This document shows, in pieces, positions 27,601 to 35,338 of a stretch of 64,000 nucleotides of DNA. The notes beneath the pieces were generated by a model. That model saw only the letters and a program-made list of their open reading frames with translations, was not told the DNA's origin and did not search any database. This DNA comes from an uncultured bacterium. Lineage in GTDB: Bacteria > Myxococcota_A > Polyangia > Polyangiales > Houyiibacteriaceae. The first letter of the stretch is position 1. Each line of letters starts with the position of its first letter. Where the stretch lies: positions 105,184 through 169,183 of the forward strand of contig CALJDU010000044.1 in the NCBI GenBank assembly GCA_938024995.1, in the 5' to 3' direction. Both the position numbers and the translations under genes were made by a program.

Positions 27601-28644
27601 ATGGGTGTCTTTAGTTCCATGGAGCACTACGACTACGGTGAGCTCCACCTTAAGCGCGACGCGGCCACGGGCATGCGCGCGATCATCGCGATTCACGATT
27701 CGCGGCTCGGCCCCGCGCTCGGCGGTTGTCGCTTCATCCACTACGACACGGAAGCGGAGGCCATCACGGATGCGCTGAGGCTCGCCCGCGGGATGACGTA
27801 CAAGGCGGCGATCAGCGGCATCAAGCATGGCGGCGGCAAGTCCGTGATCATGCGCCCGCCCGGACAGTTCGATCGCACGGCGCTCTTCCGCGCGTTCGGG
27901 CAGTTCCTGGAAGACCTCGGGGGTCACTACATCACCGCCGAGGACAGCGGCACCAGCCTCGAGGACATGGAGGTGATCCGCTCGGTGACGAAGAACGTGA
28001 CGGGCGTGAAGCCAGAACACGGCGGCTCGGGAGATCCGAGCCCCTACACCGCGCTGGGTGTTCGACGCGGGATCGAAGCGCTCGTGAAGTTCACGCTCTC
28101 GCGCGATTCACTCGAAGACCTCAACGTCGCGGTCCAGGGCATCGGTCACGTCGGCTACTACCTCTGCAAAGAGCTTCACCAGCTCGGCGCCAAGCTCATC
28201 GTCGCCGACATCGATCCGCTCAAGGCAGAACGTGCCCAGCGCGAATTCGGAGCGACCGTTGTGGCGCTCGACGCGATCTACAGCACCGAGTGTGAGGTGT
28301 TCGCGCCGTGCGCCCTCGGCAGCGCGCTCAACGACCAAACGATCCCACAGCTCAAGTGCAAGATCGTCGCGGGCGCGGCCAACAACCAGCTCGCAGAGCC
28401 GCGCCACGGCGATGATCTCTTTCAGCGCGGGATCATCTACGGCCCCGACTACGCCATCAACGCCGGCGGGCTGATGAACGTCGCCTCTGAGGTCACCGGC
28501 TACGACGAGCCGAAGACCCGTGAGCAAGTGATGGGCATCTACGACATCATCTGGGAGATCGCCGATCGCGCGAAGAACGCCGCGCAGCCGACGAACCAGA
28601 TCGCGGACATGATCGCGCAAGAGCGACTGGCGAACCCGCGTTGA
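27601..28644 (+). CDS. ldh: Leucine dehydrogenase (Glu/Leu/Phe/Val dehydrogenase family)
   Basis: 347 residues from ATG 27601 after GGAGAAGAAGC. It catalyses NAD-dependent oxidative deamination of branched-chain L-amino acids to 2-oxo acids. Catalytic residues align with Bacillus leucine dehydrogenase: K68 (MTYKAA), K80 (HGGGKS) and D115 (AEDSGT), and the Rossmann motif is GIGHVG at 180-185. The substrate-discriminating loop 'GGSGDPSPYTALGV' is that of the Leu/Val/Phe group rather than GDH. A valine or phenylalanine dehydrogenase cannot be fully excluded. The following lipoprotein gene overlaps its stop (TTGA). Confidence 0.9.
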   Translation: MGVFSSMEHYDYGELHLKRDAATGMRAIIAIHDSRLGPALGGCRFIHYDTEAEAITDALRLARGMTYKAAISGIKHGGGKSVIMRPPGQFDRTALFRAFGQFLEDLGGHYITAEDSGTSLEDMEVIRSVTKNVTGVKPEHGGSGDPSPYTALGVRRGIEALVKFTLSRDSLEDLNVAVQGIGHVGYYLCKELHQLGAKLIVADIDPLKAERAQREFGATVVALDAIYSTECEVFAPCALGSALNDQTIPQLKCKIVAGAANNQLAEPRHGDDLFQRGIIYGPDYAINAGGLMNVASEVTGYDEPKTREQVMGIYDIIWEIADRAKNAAQPTNQIADMIAQERLANPR

Positions 28645-29399
28645 CGAACGCCTTGCGTCGCCTCCACTCGCTCGTCACCGCCGCGTTGCTCGTGAGCGTT
28701 TTGAGCGGGTGCGCGGCGTACGCGATCCCAGAAGACGTCTCGCAGCAAGTCGTCGACAACGAGCGCGTCGAGCTGGGCACATGTCTTATCGAGACCGAAG
28801 ACAAGACCACCACGATCACGTGTCCGCGCGAGGACCATAAGAACCTGCTGGGGATCGTCTTTGGCATCGCGTTGATCCCGATCCTGCTCACGTTGCTGTT
28901 GCGCAAGCGCGAGACCATCGACGGCAAGAAGCGACGCGTGATCGGCTACATCCTCGTGCCGATCGCCATCGGCGCGTGGTTCGTATGGGCGATCGGTCCG
29001 ATTCAAACCATCATCGAACCCGGTCGCATCACGCACCGCGCCGGGCACGTGCTCGGGCGCATGGAGACGCCGACAACGTGGACCACAGAGCAGTTCGGGA
29101 GCTTCCGCGTCGCGGCGCTCGGCGGGTTCTCGATCGGCCGCGGCGGCCCGAGCGCGATGATCGTCGCCGAAGACTCCGAAGGCTCACTCATCGACGTCAT
29201 CGTCGTCCCCGCGGACCGCTCCATCTTGCGCGAAGAGGCCGAGAAGCTCGACCTCTTACGGGAGCTCCTCGACGCGCGCTTCGCGACCAACGCGCTTGAG
29301 CAAGCAGAGCTGGAAGCGCAGGAAGCAGCCGCTGCCGAAGAGGCCGCGAAGAACAAGAACAAGCGACGAAGGCGCAGGCGCAGGCGGCGCAAGCGCTGA
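28641..29399 (+). CDS. Membrane lipoprotein with polyarginine tail
   Basis: 252 residues from TTG 28641, which overlaps the dehydrogenase stop as TTGA, indicating translational coupling. Lipobox VLSGC at about residue 23. Two hydrophobic segments follow, about 69-86 and 101-118, so the protein may be inner-membrane. The C-terminal 40 residues are an Ala/Glu-rich helix ending in a run of nine arginines and KR. No family recognised. Tails of this kind may bind nucleic acid or acidic lipid; here the side of the membrane it faces is unknown. Confidence 0.75.
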   Translation: MTNALRRLHSLVTAALLVSVLSGCAAYAIPEDVSQQVVDNERVELGTCLIETEDKTTTITCPREDHKNLLGIVFGIALIPILLTLLLRKRETIDGKKRRVIGYILVPIAIGAWFVWAIGPIQTIIEPGRITHRAGHVLGRMETPTTWTTEQFGSFRVAALGGFSIGRGGPSAMIVAEDSEGSLIDVIVVPADRSILREEAEKLDLLRELLDARFATNALEQAELEAQEAAAAEEAAKNKNKRRRRRRRRRKR

Positions 29400-29413
29400 T
29401 ACACGAACCCGCT

Positions 29414-29656
29414 CTAGCGAGCAGGCTCGCGATGTAACTCGTAGGTCTCGATCCACTCGTCGACGCTCACCTTCTGCGCGAGCTCGGCGAGGAGATCGTA
29501 AGGGACGTGAAGTGCTTGAGGCGGTGGGACGCTCTCGGGGAGACCGGCAACGAACTCTTCACAGACGGCCCCTGGGTCACCTTCTTCTTGGTCGCGCGCT
29601 GCCTGGTCGTCATCCCGCGACAGTGTTGCAAGCGACTGACGTTCACAACCGTCGCG
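29414..29656 (-). pseudogene. Open 80-codon extension in frame after the STAND regulator's stop
   Basis: Directly after the TAG at 29657-29659 the same frame stays open for 80 codons to TAG 29414-29416. The translation is protein-like and acidic ('DDDQAARDQEEGDP', 'PYDLLAELAQKVSVDEWIE', 'TYELHREPAR'), with mostly GC-ending codons. There is no ATG, GTG or TTG in frame before a GTG 18 codons from the end. It could be the former C-terminus of the regulator cut off by a nonsense mutation, a stop-readthrough product, a small gene with a rare start (CTG), or chance. Confidence 0.4.
29417..29430 (+). terminator. Small hairpin between convergent genes
   Basis: GCGAGC-AG-GCTCGC just after the polyarginine lipoprotein gene (stop at 29399). 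The loop is too short as drawn, so the effective stem is five pairs with a four-base loop. There is no T-run. Confidence 0.25.
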
Positions 29657-32098
29657 CTACGCTTCGTCCGCGGGCGGCGCGGTCAGCGCTAAGCGATGGA
29701 CCGGCAATCCGGGGTCGAGCCTGTACCCATCGGCGTCCCGCGTGAGGATCCCTTTCAGCCCGCGCTGCCGAAGTTGAGATAGCGCGACGTGAACACGGTT
29801 GGTCGCCGCGCTCTTCTTGATCCGCTCTCCGGGCCAAGCGGCCTCTTGAAGCTCGCTCATCGTCACGCTCTTCGGTCCGCGCTCGATCAAGAACTCCAAA
29901 ATGCGACGCGCCGCGGTGTGACGGCGAAGGTCTTGCCACTCGCCTCCCGGGACGCGAAAGAAGCGTGACTCGATCCCCGCGATCAACGACTCCTGCGGCG
30001 GACCGCTCGCGCTCTTCTGAAGCAACCCGAGCTGGGTCTCCAGAATGCGCTGCGCGGCGCGTGCATCGTCTGACACCCGCCAGCGCGGACCGATCGCCTT
30101 GGCCCGTCTAATCTGCGCGCGGCACTCGTCGACCCGTCCATCGCGCACAGCTCCGGTGGCCAAGATCGCGCGGCCGAGCGGGACGAACGCTTCATAGAGC
30201 GTAACGACCTGCGAGAGCACGTCATCGTCGGCGCTCCGCGCTTCACTCGCGGCGCCCTCGAGATCGCTCTGCGCTTCCTTCAGTCCTCCGCTTAGCGCAT
30301 GCGCAGCGGCGCGACGACACAAGCAGAGCGCCCCGGACTTTCGATCACCCTCGAGTCGAAGAACGGGCAGGGACTGGTCATGCAGCGCGACCGCGCGACC
30401 GGCTTCGCCCATCTCCAACAAAAGGTGACCCAGGTTGCTCCGATGGATCGCGCTGAGGACACGCGCTCCGGCGAACTCCAGATCATCGAGGGCGCGCTCA
30501 AACGTCTCCCGCGCCGCGACCAGGTCGCCGCGCTCTTGAAAGAGGATCGCGAGGTGACTCCGAACGACGCCCAAGATGCGGCGATCCTCGGTCGCGCCCA
30601 ACACGCTCAACGCGAGGCGATAGCGCTCTTCCGCATCATCGAGCTCGACGCGATCGTGCGCGACCGCGCCGAGGTTCGCGTGAAGCCTGCCCACCACGAG
30701 CGGCTTCTTCGAAAGCTGAAGCGCGAACTCGTAAAGCTCGCTCGCGCCATCCAGATCGCGCTGGGTCTGGCGCACGATCGCCATCTCGATCAATGCAGAC
30801 GCGCGAACCTCGCTATCGAGATCGAGCTCTATCGCTTCCCCGAGGACACGCGCGGCCTCCTCGAGCTCTCCTTGTTTTCGAAGCGCAGCCGCGAGCGCGA
30901 TGCGGAGGCGCCCAGCGAGATCTTCACTCGGCGAGAGCGCGTCGACTCCGTGTCTCACGAATCGGTGCACCCGCTCGATCGGTCCGCGAGATTCAATCGC
31001 GCGCGCGGCCGCGATCAGAACATGAGCAGAGGCGTCCGCGGGAAGCTCGCTCCGATCCGTGACGATCCGCTCCGCCGCGCCGCACAGCTCGCGGTCTTCC
31101 ATCACCTCGCCGTTCGCCGCCCGACGCGCGAGCTCGCGATCCAACCGCGCGATCGCCGCTGCACGGGACCCATGGTGCGCTTCTTCTACGAACTCGCGGA
31201 CGGCGCCAAACATCGAGAGGCGTCCATCACTCGCGATCTGGAGAAACGACTTTTCCACGAGCAAGCGCAAGACGGCGAGGGCCTCGCGCGGCGGCCGTGA
31301 CAACACCCGGGAGCCAAGCTCGGCCTCGAACGGCGCTTCGAACGAAGAAACCTCCGCGAGCGCGCGCTGCTGATCTTCCGTGAGCAGATGAAACGTCCAC
31401 GCGATCGCCGAAGAGAGCGTCGCGTGCTTGGAGCCTGCGTCCCGAAAGCCGTCGCTCAGAACATCGATGAGGCGCGCGCCCTCGACCGCGCCCAGTAGCG
31501 GTGCCTGCGCCGCCGCGAGCTCAAGCGCGAGCGGGAGACCTTCGAGCCATTCACACCAGCTCGCGAGCGTCTCATCGGGGAGCGTCACCGAGCGCGTCGA
31601 CTGAGCGAGGCGCGCGCGAAAGAGCGCCGCGGCTTCCGACGACGCGCCACCGGAGAGCGAGAGCGCGCCCAGCTCGCACACGTGTTCGGATCGAAGACGC
31701 AAGCGCTCACGGCTCGTCGTGAGGATCCGAAGGCGCGGCGCGGCTTCCTGCCAGGTCGGGATCCACGTCGCCAACGCGTCCACCACGTGGTCCGCGTCAT
31801 CCAGAACCAAGAGCGCGTTCCCGCACGCCGAGAGCGCCTCTGCGATCGCGCTCTCGTCCGCGTCAGAAAGCCCGAGCGCCGAGGCGATCTGCGCGACACA
31901 CGTGCTCGCGTCACGTGCCGACGACAGCGAGACCTGAGATGTGCGTCCTCCAAAGCGATCCGCCGCTTCTTCCGCGAGACGACTCTTGCCGACACCCGGA
32001 GCGCCCACGATCGTGATCGGCACCACTTCGTCCAGCCAGCGCGCGAGCTGCGCGAGCTCTTCCGCCCGACCGATGAAACTCGTGCCTGCCGCGGTCAC
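29657..32098 (-). CDS. STAND-type regulator: NTPase, TPRs and C-terminal winged helix
   Basis: 813 residues. An N-terminal P-loop NTPase has Walker A GAPGVGKS (33-40) and Walker B 'ALLVLDDAD' (about 94-102), then 'RILTTSRERL' and 'LEGLPLALELAAA' as in NB-ARC/AfsR-like STAND proteins. A long TPR region follows (about 340-690). The C-terminal 90 residues form an OmpR-like winged helix: 'RILEFLIERG', 'MSELQEAAWPG', 'NRVHVALSQLRQRGL', 'ADGYRLD'. Placing the DNA-binding domain at the C-terminus is the reverse of SARP proteins. The gene is 6 bases after a lipoprotein gene, so the two are an operon; the regulator may act on the promoter region in front of it. Confidence 0.88.
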   Translation of the reverse strand: MTAAGTSFIGRAEELAQLARWLDEVVPITIVGAPGVGKSRLAEEAADRFGGRTSQVSLSSARDASTCVAQIASALGLSDADESAIAEALSACGNALLVLDDADHVVDALATWIPTWQEAAPRLRILTTSRERLRLRSEHVCELGALSLSGGASSEAAALFRARLAQSTRSVTLPDETLASWCEWLEGLPLALELAAAQAPLLGAVEGARLIDVLSDGFRDAGSKHATLSSAIAWTFHLLTEDQQRALAEVSSFEAPFEAELGSRVLSRPPREALAVLRLLVEKSFLQIASDGRLSMFGAVREFVEEAHHGSRAAAIARLDRELARRAANGEVMEDRELCGAAERIVTDRSELPADASAHVLIAAARAIESRGPIERVHRFVRHGVDALSPSEDLAGRLRIALAAALRKQGELEEAARVLGEAIELDLDSEVRASALIEMAIVRQTQRDLDGASELYEFALQLSKKPLVVGRLHANLGAVAHDRVELDDAEERYRLALSVLGATEDRRILGVVRSHLAILFQERGDLVAARETFERALDDLEFAGARVLSAIHRSNLGHLLLEMGEAGRAVALHDQSLPVLRLEGDRKSGALCLCRRAAAHALSGGLKEAQSDLEGAASEARSADDDVLSQVVTLYEAFVPLGRAILATGAVRDGRVDECRAQIRRAKAIGPRWRVSDDARAAQRILETQLGLLQKSASGPPQESLIAGIESRFFRVPGGEWQDLRRHTAARRILEFLIERGPKSVTMSELQEAAWPGERIKKSAATNRVHVALSQLRQRGLKGILTRDADGYRLDPGLPVHRLALTAPPADEA

Positions 32099-32104
32099 TG
32101 ACGT

Positions 32105-32719
32105 TCAGATGGCTTCGAGGCGATCGAGGTCGAGCTCGCGGATACCGCTGCCGTCGTCAAACTGGACGCGAATGGAGTCACCGAGAACGTCGGGCGGGCG
32201 CACGGGCGTGATCTGAAAGAAGAGTCCGTCGTCGCAGAAGTGAGCGCCTTGAAATACGAGTTCTCCCGAATCCTCGAAGACTACGGCCGCCGAACGACAT
32301 TCGCCCGCGACATGGACAAAGAAGCCCGCCGCCTCTGAGTCGCTCACTTCGTTGAGGGTGATCGACTCCGCGCCGTCGTCGCTCGCGAACGTTCCCATCA
32401 CGCGGGACCCCTCTCGCGTCACGACCACCGAGAACGGAGGCTCATTCACCTCCACCGTTCCATCCACCACGTCCCCGATCAGCCAAGACGTAGCGCTGTT
32501 GAGCGTACGGTCCCGCCCGCAGGTGTAGACCAGCGCGCGATCGCCCGGTTGCCAGATCGAGGCCGCGAACACTTCGCCGTCGCTCAGCGCTCCGACGAAG
32601 ACGCCTGAACCGTTGGGGTCGTCGCCGCCACACGAAACGCTGATCACGGCCAGCAGCGACAAGAGGGGTAGCGCGAAAACTTCAGTGGGCCTCATGAACT
32701 GCAAGAAGGTTCTCTTCAC
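32105..32719 (-). CDS. Lipoprotein of unknown function, operon partner of the STAND regulator
   Basis: 204 residues from ATG 32719, or 196 from ATG 32695. Lipobox VISVSC followed by GGDDPNG. The mature domain is beta-rich with three or four cysteines (e.g. 'VYTCGRD', 'GECRSAA', 'AHFCDD'), possibly disulfide-linked. No family recognised. The shorter start leaves more room for the promoter, whose repeats abut 32719. Confidence 0.75.
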   Translation of the reverse strand: MKRTFLQFMRPTEVFALPLLSLLAVISVSCGGDDPNGSGVFVGALSDGEVFAASIWQPGDRALVYTCGRDRTLNSATSWLIGDVVDGTVEVNEPPFSVVVTREGSRVMGTFASDDGAESITLNEVSDSEAAGFFVHVAGECRSAAVVFEDSGELVFQGAHFCDDGLFFQITPVRPPDVLGDSIRVQFDDGSGIRELDLDRLEAI

Positions 32720-32752
32720 TCTTTCGCGCTTCTTAATCGGCTCTTAATACCG
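32720..32752. promoter_or_regulatory. Three 11-bp-spaced TCTT direct repeats
   Basis: TCTT occurs at 32720, 32731 and 32742, each 11 bp apart; the last two are identical over TCTTAAT. Eleven-base tandem repeats are the usual binding pattern for OmpR/PhoB-type winged-helix proteins. The STAND regulator of the adjacent operon ends in such a domain, so this is a candidate binding site controlling either or both divergent genes. Confidence 0.4.
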
Positions 32753-32780
32753 GCGATTCGGGCGGTTCGAGCGTTGCGAC

Positions 32781-32794
32781 GGACCGCACGGTCC
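32781..32794. promoter_or_regulatory. Palindrome before the di-haem lipoprotein gene
   Basis: GGACCG-CA-CGGTCC is an inverted repeat of two six-base arms, 14 bases before ATG 32808. Its position between a promoter and start codon fits an operator or a 5'-UTR hairpin. Confidence 0.35.
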
Positions 32795-32807
32795 ATAGCT
32801 TTCTAAC

Positions 32808-35219
32808 ATGCCAAGCCTAACCGTTCGTCTCCTCGTTTGCTGTGTTCTCTCTTGCCTCGCGCTCGCGTGTGGTGATGACGACGATGGGCCGGAAGGGGAC
32901 GCCGGAGAGGACACGCGCCCCGCGATGGACACCCTCCCTGGGATGGACACGACGCCACCGCCGCCACCGCCCATCGACGCGGGACCGACGGTGATCGCGC
33001 AGCGAGCAAGCCGAAGCGCCAGCATCGCGATCAATGACGCCGCCGATACGATCGCGGTCGCGAACAAGGGAACCGATGACGTCACCTTCTTCAACTTCGC
33101 GGACCGCACAGAGCGCGCGCGAGTCTCGGTTGGGCGCGAACCCACCGCGTTGCTCTTTCATCCCGGCGGGGAGCGGCTGTTCGTCCTTAACGCCGCGGAT
33201 GGCACCGTGACCGAGTTCGCCGGCGCCAACACAGACGCGCCGACGATTCGGGGCACGCACTCGGTCGGGCCCGAGCCTATGGGGGCCGCGCTCTCGCCAA
33301 CAGGTCGTTTCTTGTACGTGTCGAGCTGGACCGGCGGCTCGGTGCACATCGTCGATACGACGACCGCCGCGGTGCGACAGATCGCGCTCGGCGGAGCGCC
33401 GTACGCGGTGTGCGCGACCAACGACAACGATGAGGACGACAGCGATGAGACGATCTACATCACCGACTTCTACTCCCGCGCTGGCGGCGGCCGCGAGGGC
33501 ACGGATGGTTCTCGCAACGCGCGCGTGTTCCGATTGAACGCGGAAGGCGCGCTGCAAGGTGAGGTCGCGCTCTCACCGGTATTGGTCGAAGGCGTGGAGC
33601 CCGAGATCGACGCGGCCGGCACCTCAGCGTTTCCCAACCAGCTCTACGGATGCGCGATCTCAAACGACCACCTCTATGTGACCTCGATCGGCGCGTCGCC
33701 GGCCGCGTTTGAAGGCACCACCAACTTCCGCCAAAACGTTCACGGACTGGTGCACGCGATCTCGCTGGCGACGAACACCGTCGACCCATCGAAGAGCGCC
33801 AACCTGAGCGAGCTGGTGTCGGCGCTTGAGGCGCCCAAGCGGTTCGTCGCGATTCCCGTCAGCATCGATTTCGTCGCCGGCACAGAGCTCGGCTACATCG
33901 CCTCGATGGCCTCCGACTCCGTTCTGCGCGTGTCGTTCGAGGGCGCGCCGAGCGCGGGCTCTCCTTCCGGCGCGACCTTCCTCGCGACCGACAAGCAGCC
34001 GACCGGGATCGCGATCAGCGGAGCGGAGGCCTATGTCTACAACGAGGTCAGTCGCTCGATCTCGCGCATTGACCTCGCGACGCAAACGACCCCCGACCTC
34101 TCCATTCCTTCGGCCCCTCAACCGGCTGGCGCGAACGAACGACAGGCCCTCTTGGGCCAACGCTTCTTCACGACGGGGCTCGCGCGCTGGTCGACGGGCG
34201 CGTGGGTCGCGTGCGCGGCGTGCCACCCGAACGGCACCACCGACAACGTCACTTGGGTCTTCCCCGCCGGTCCCCGGCAAACGGTCGACACGGCCGCGAC
34301 CTTTGACTCCAGCGGCTCGGTTCAGCGGATCCTCAACTGGACCGCGATCTTTGACGAGGTCCACGACTTTGAGCTCAACACGCGCGGCGTGGCTGGCGGC
34401 GTCGGCGCGATCGTGAGCGACCCTGGGCTCGATCCTGCGAACCGAATTAACTTCGTGGGCCCCGGTGGCGTGGCGGATCCGACGAACGGGTTCAACGTCG
34501 GCTCCGCGCGCGCTGCCTCGCTCTCCGGCGCGATTCCGGAAGACTGGGACGCGATCGAGGCGTACATCCGCACCATCCGCTCGCCAAAGGGCGCGCCGAG
34601 CGGAGACGGCGATCCCGCGGCCGGTCGCGATGTCTTCACCGCGGCGGGGTGCCAGAACTGTCACGGCGGCGCGCTCTGGACGTTGAGCGAACGCTACTCC
34701 ACTCCGCTGCTGAACGGCGACCTTCGAACGCTAACGCTGGCGGAGGCTGGGGTGGAGTCGGTCGGCGACGTTCGCGCAGATCAACTAAGCGAGACCGACA
34801 CCCGCTTGATCGGCGTCTTGCAAAACGACGCCAACGGACCGCCTCAGCGACACAGCTGCGTCGTTCGTGACGTCGGAACCTTCGCCGCCGGAGCCGGCGG
34901 ACGCGGAGCCGCCGAGACGCGGCAGAACGGAGGAAACGCGCAAGGCGTTGATGGCTTCAACGTCCCATCTCTGATCAACACCGGACTCGGCGCGCCTTAC
35001 CTCCACAACGGCGCCGCGGAGACGCTCGAAGACCTGCTCGACCCGAGCGGAGAATTCGTCGCCCATCTGCGCGCCGGCAATCAGGTGTTCACGCCGAGCG
35101 ACCAAGACATCCGTGACCTCGTCGCGTTCCTCGAGACGATCGACGACGAGACCGAGACGATCCCGGTTCCCGACGGTCAACAGTTCTGTCCGGTCGGGGT
35201 GCGCCCCCCGTTGCCGTAA
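32808..35219 (+). CDS. Lipoprotein with beta-propeller and two c-type haem motifs
   Basis: 803 residues. Lipobox CLALAC followed by GDDDDG and a proline-rich linker. Residues about 65-440 read as YVTN-like beta-propeller blades ('RLFVLNAADGTVTEF', 'FLYVSSWTGGSVHIVD'). The C-terminal half has CAACH near residue 468 and CQNCH near 614, plus 'APYLHNGAAETLEDLLD', a hallmark of di-haem peroxidase/MauG-like proteins. It is probably an outer-membrane-anchored redox protein on the periplasmic or outer face. Substrate unknown. The fusion of propeller and di-haem domain is found in several Myxococcota proteins. Confidence 0.88.
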   Translation: MPSLTVRLLVCCVLSCLALACGDDDDGPEGDAGEDTRPAMDTLPGMDTTPPPPPPIDAGPTVIAQRASRSASIAINDAADTIAVANKGTDDVTFFNFADRTERARVSVGREPTALLFHPGGERLFVLNAADGTVTEFAGANTDAPTIRGTHSVGPEPMGAALSPTGRFLYVSSWTGGSVHIVDTTTAAVRQIALGGAPYAVCATNDNDEDDSDETIYITDFYSRAGGGREGTDGSRNARVFRLNAEGALQGEVALSPVLVEGVEPEIDAAGTSAFPNQLYGCAISNDHLYVTSIGASPAAFEGTTNFRQNVHGLVHAISLATNTVDPSKSANLSELVSALEAPKRFVAIPVSIDFVAGTELGYIASMASDSVLRVSFEGAPSAGSPSGATFLATDKQPTGIAISGAEAYVYNEVSRSISRIDLATQTTPDLSIPSAPQPAGANERQALLGQRFFTTGLARWSTGAWVACAACHPNGTTDNVTWVFPAGPRQTVDTAATFDSSGSVQRILNWTAIFDEVHDFELNTRGVAGGVGAIVSDPGLDPANRINFVGPGGVADPTNGFNVGSARAASLSGAIPEDWDAIEAYIRTIRSPKGAPSGDGDPAAGRDVFTAAGCQNCHGGALWTLSERYSTPLLNGDLRTLTLAEAGVESVGDVRADQLSETDTRLIGVLQNDANGPPQRHSCVVRDVGTFAAGAGGRGAAETRQNGGNAQGVDGFNVPSLINTGLGAPYLHNGAAETLEDLLDPSGEFVAHLRAGNQVFTPSDQDIRDLVAFLETIDDETETIPVPDGQQFCPVGVRPPLP

Positions 35220-35232
35220 CGCCGGCGTCGAG

Positions 35233-35276
35233 AAAGAGTAACGGCGCGCGAGTTTCCTCGTGCGCCGCTCTTCTTT
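35233..35276. terminator. Bidirectional terminator between convergent genes
   Basis: GGCGCGCGAG-TTTC-CTCGTGCGCC (one G-U pair) is flanked by AAAGAG on the left and CTCTTCTTT on the right, so the stem can extend and each strand ends in a pyrimidine/T-rich tail. It sits between the di-haem gene (ends 35219) and the SNF2 gene (ends 35339). Confidence 0.75.
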
Positions 35277-35338
35277 GTCGGCACCTCGGCGGCACCTCCC
35301 GCGCTCAGTCGCGCCCAACAAAAGGTACTCGCCCGGAG

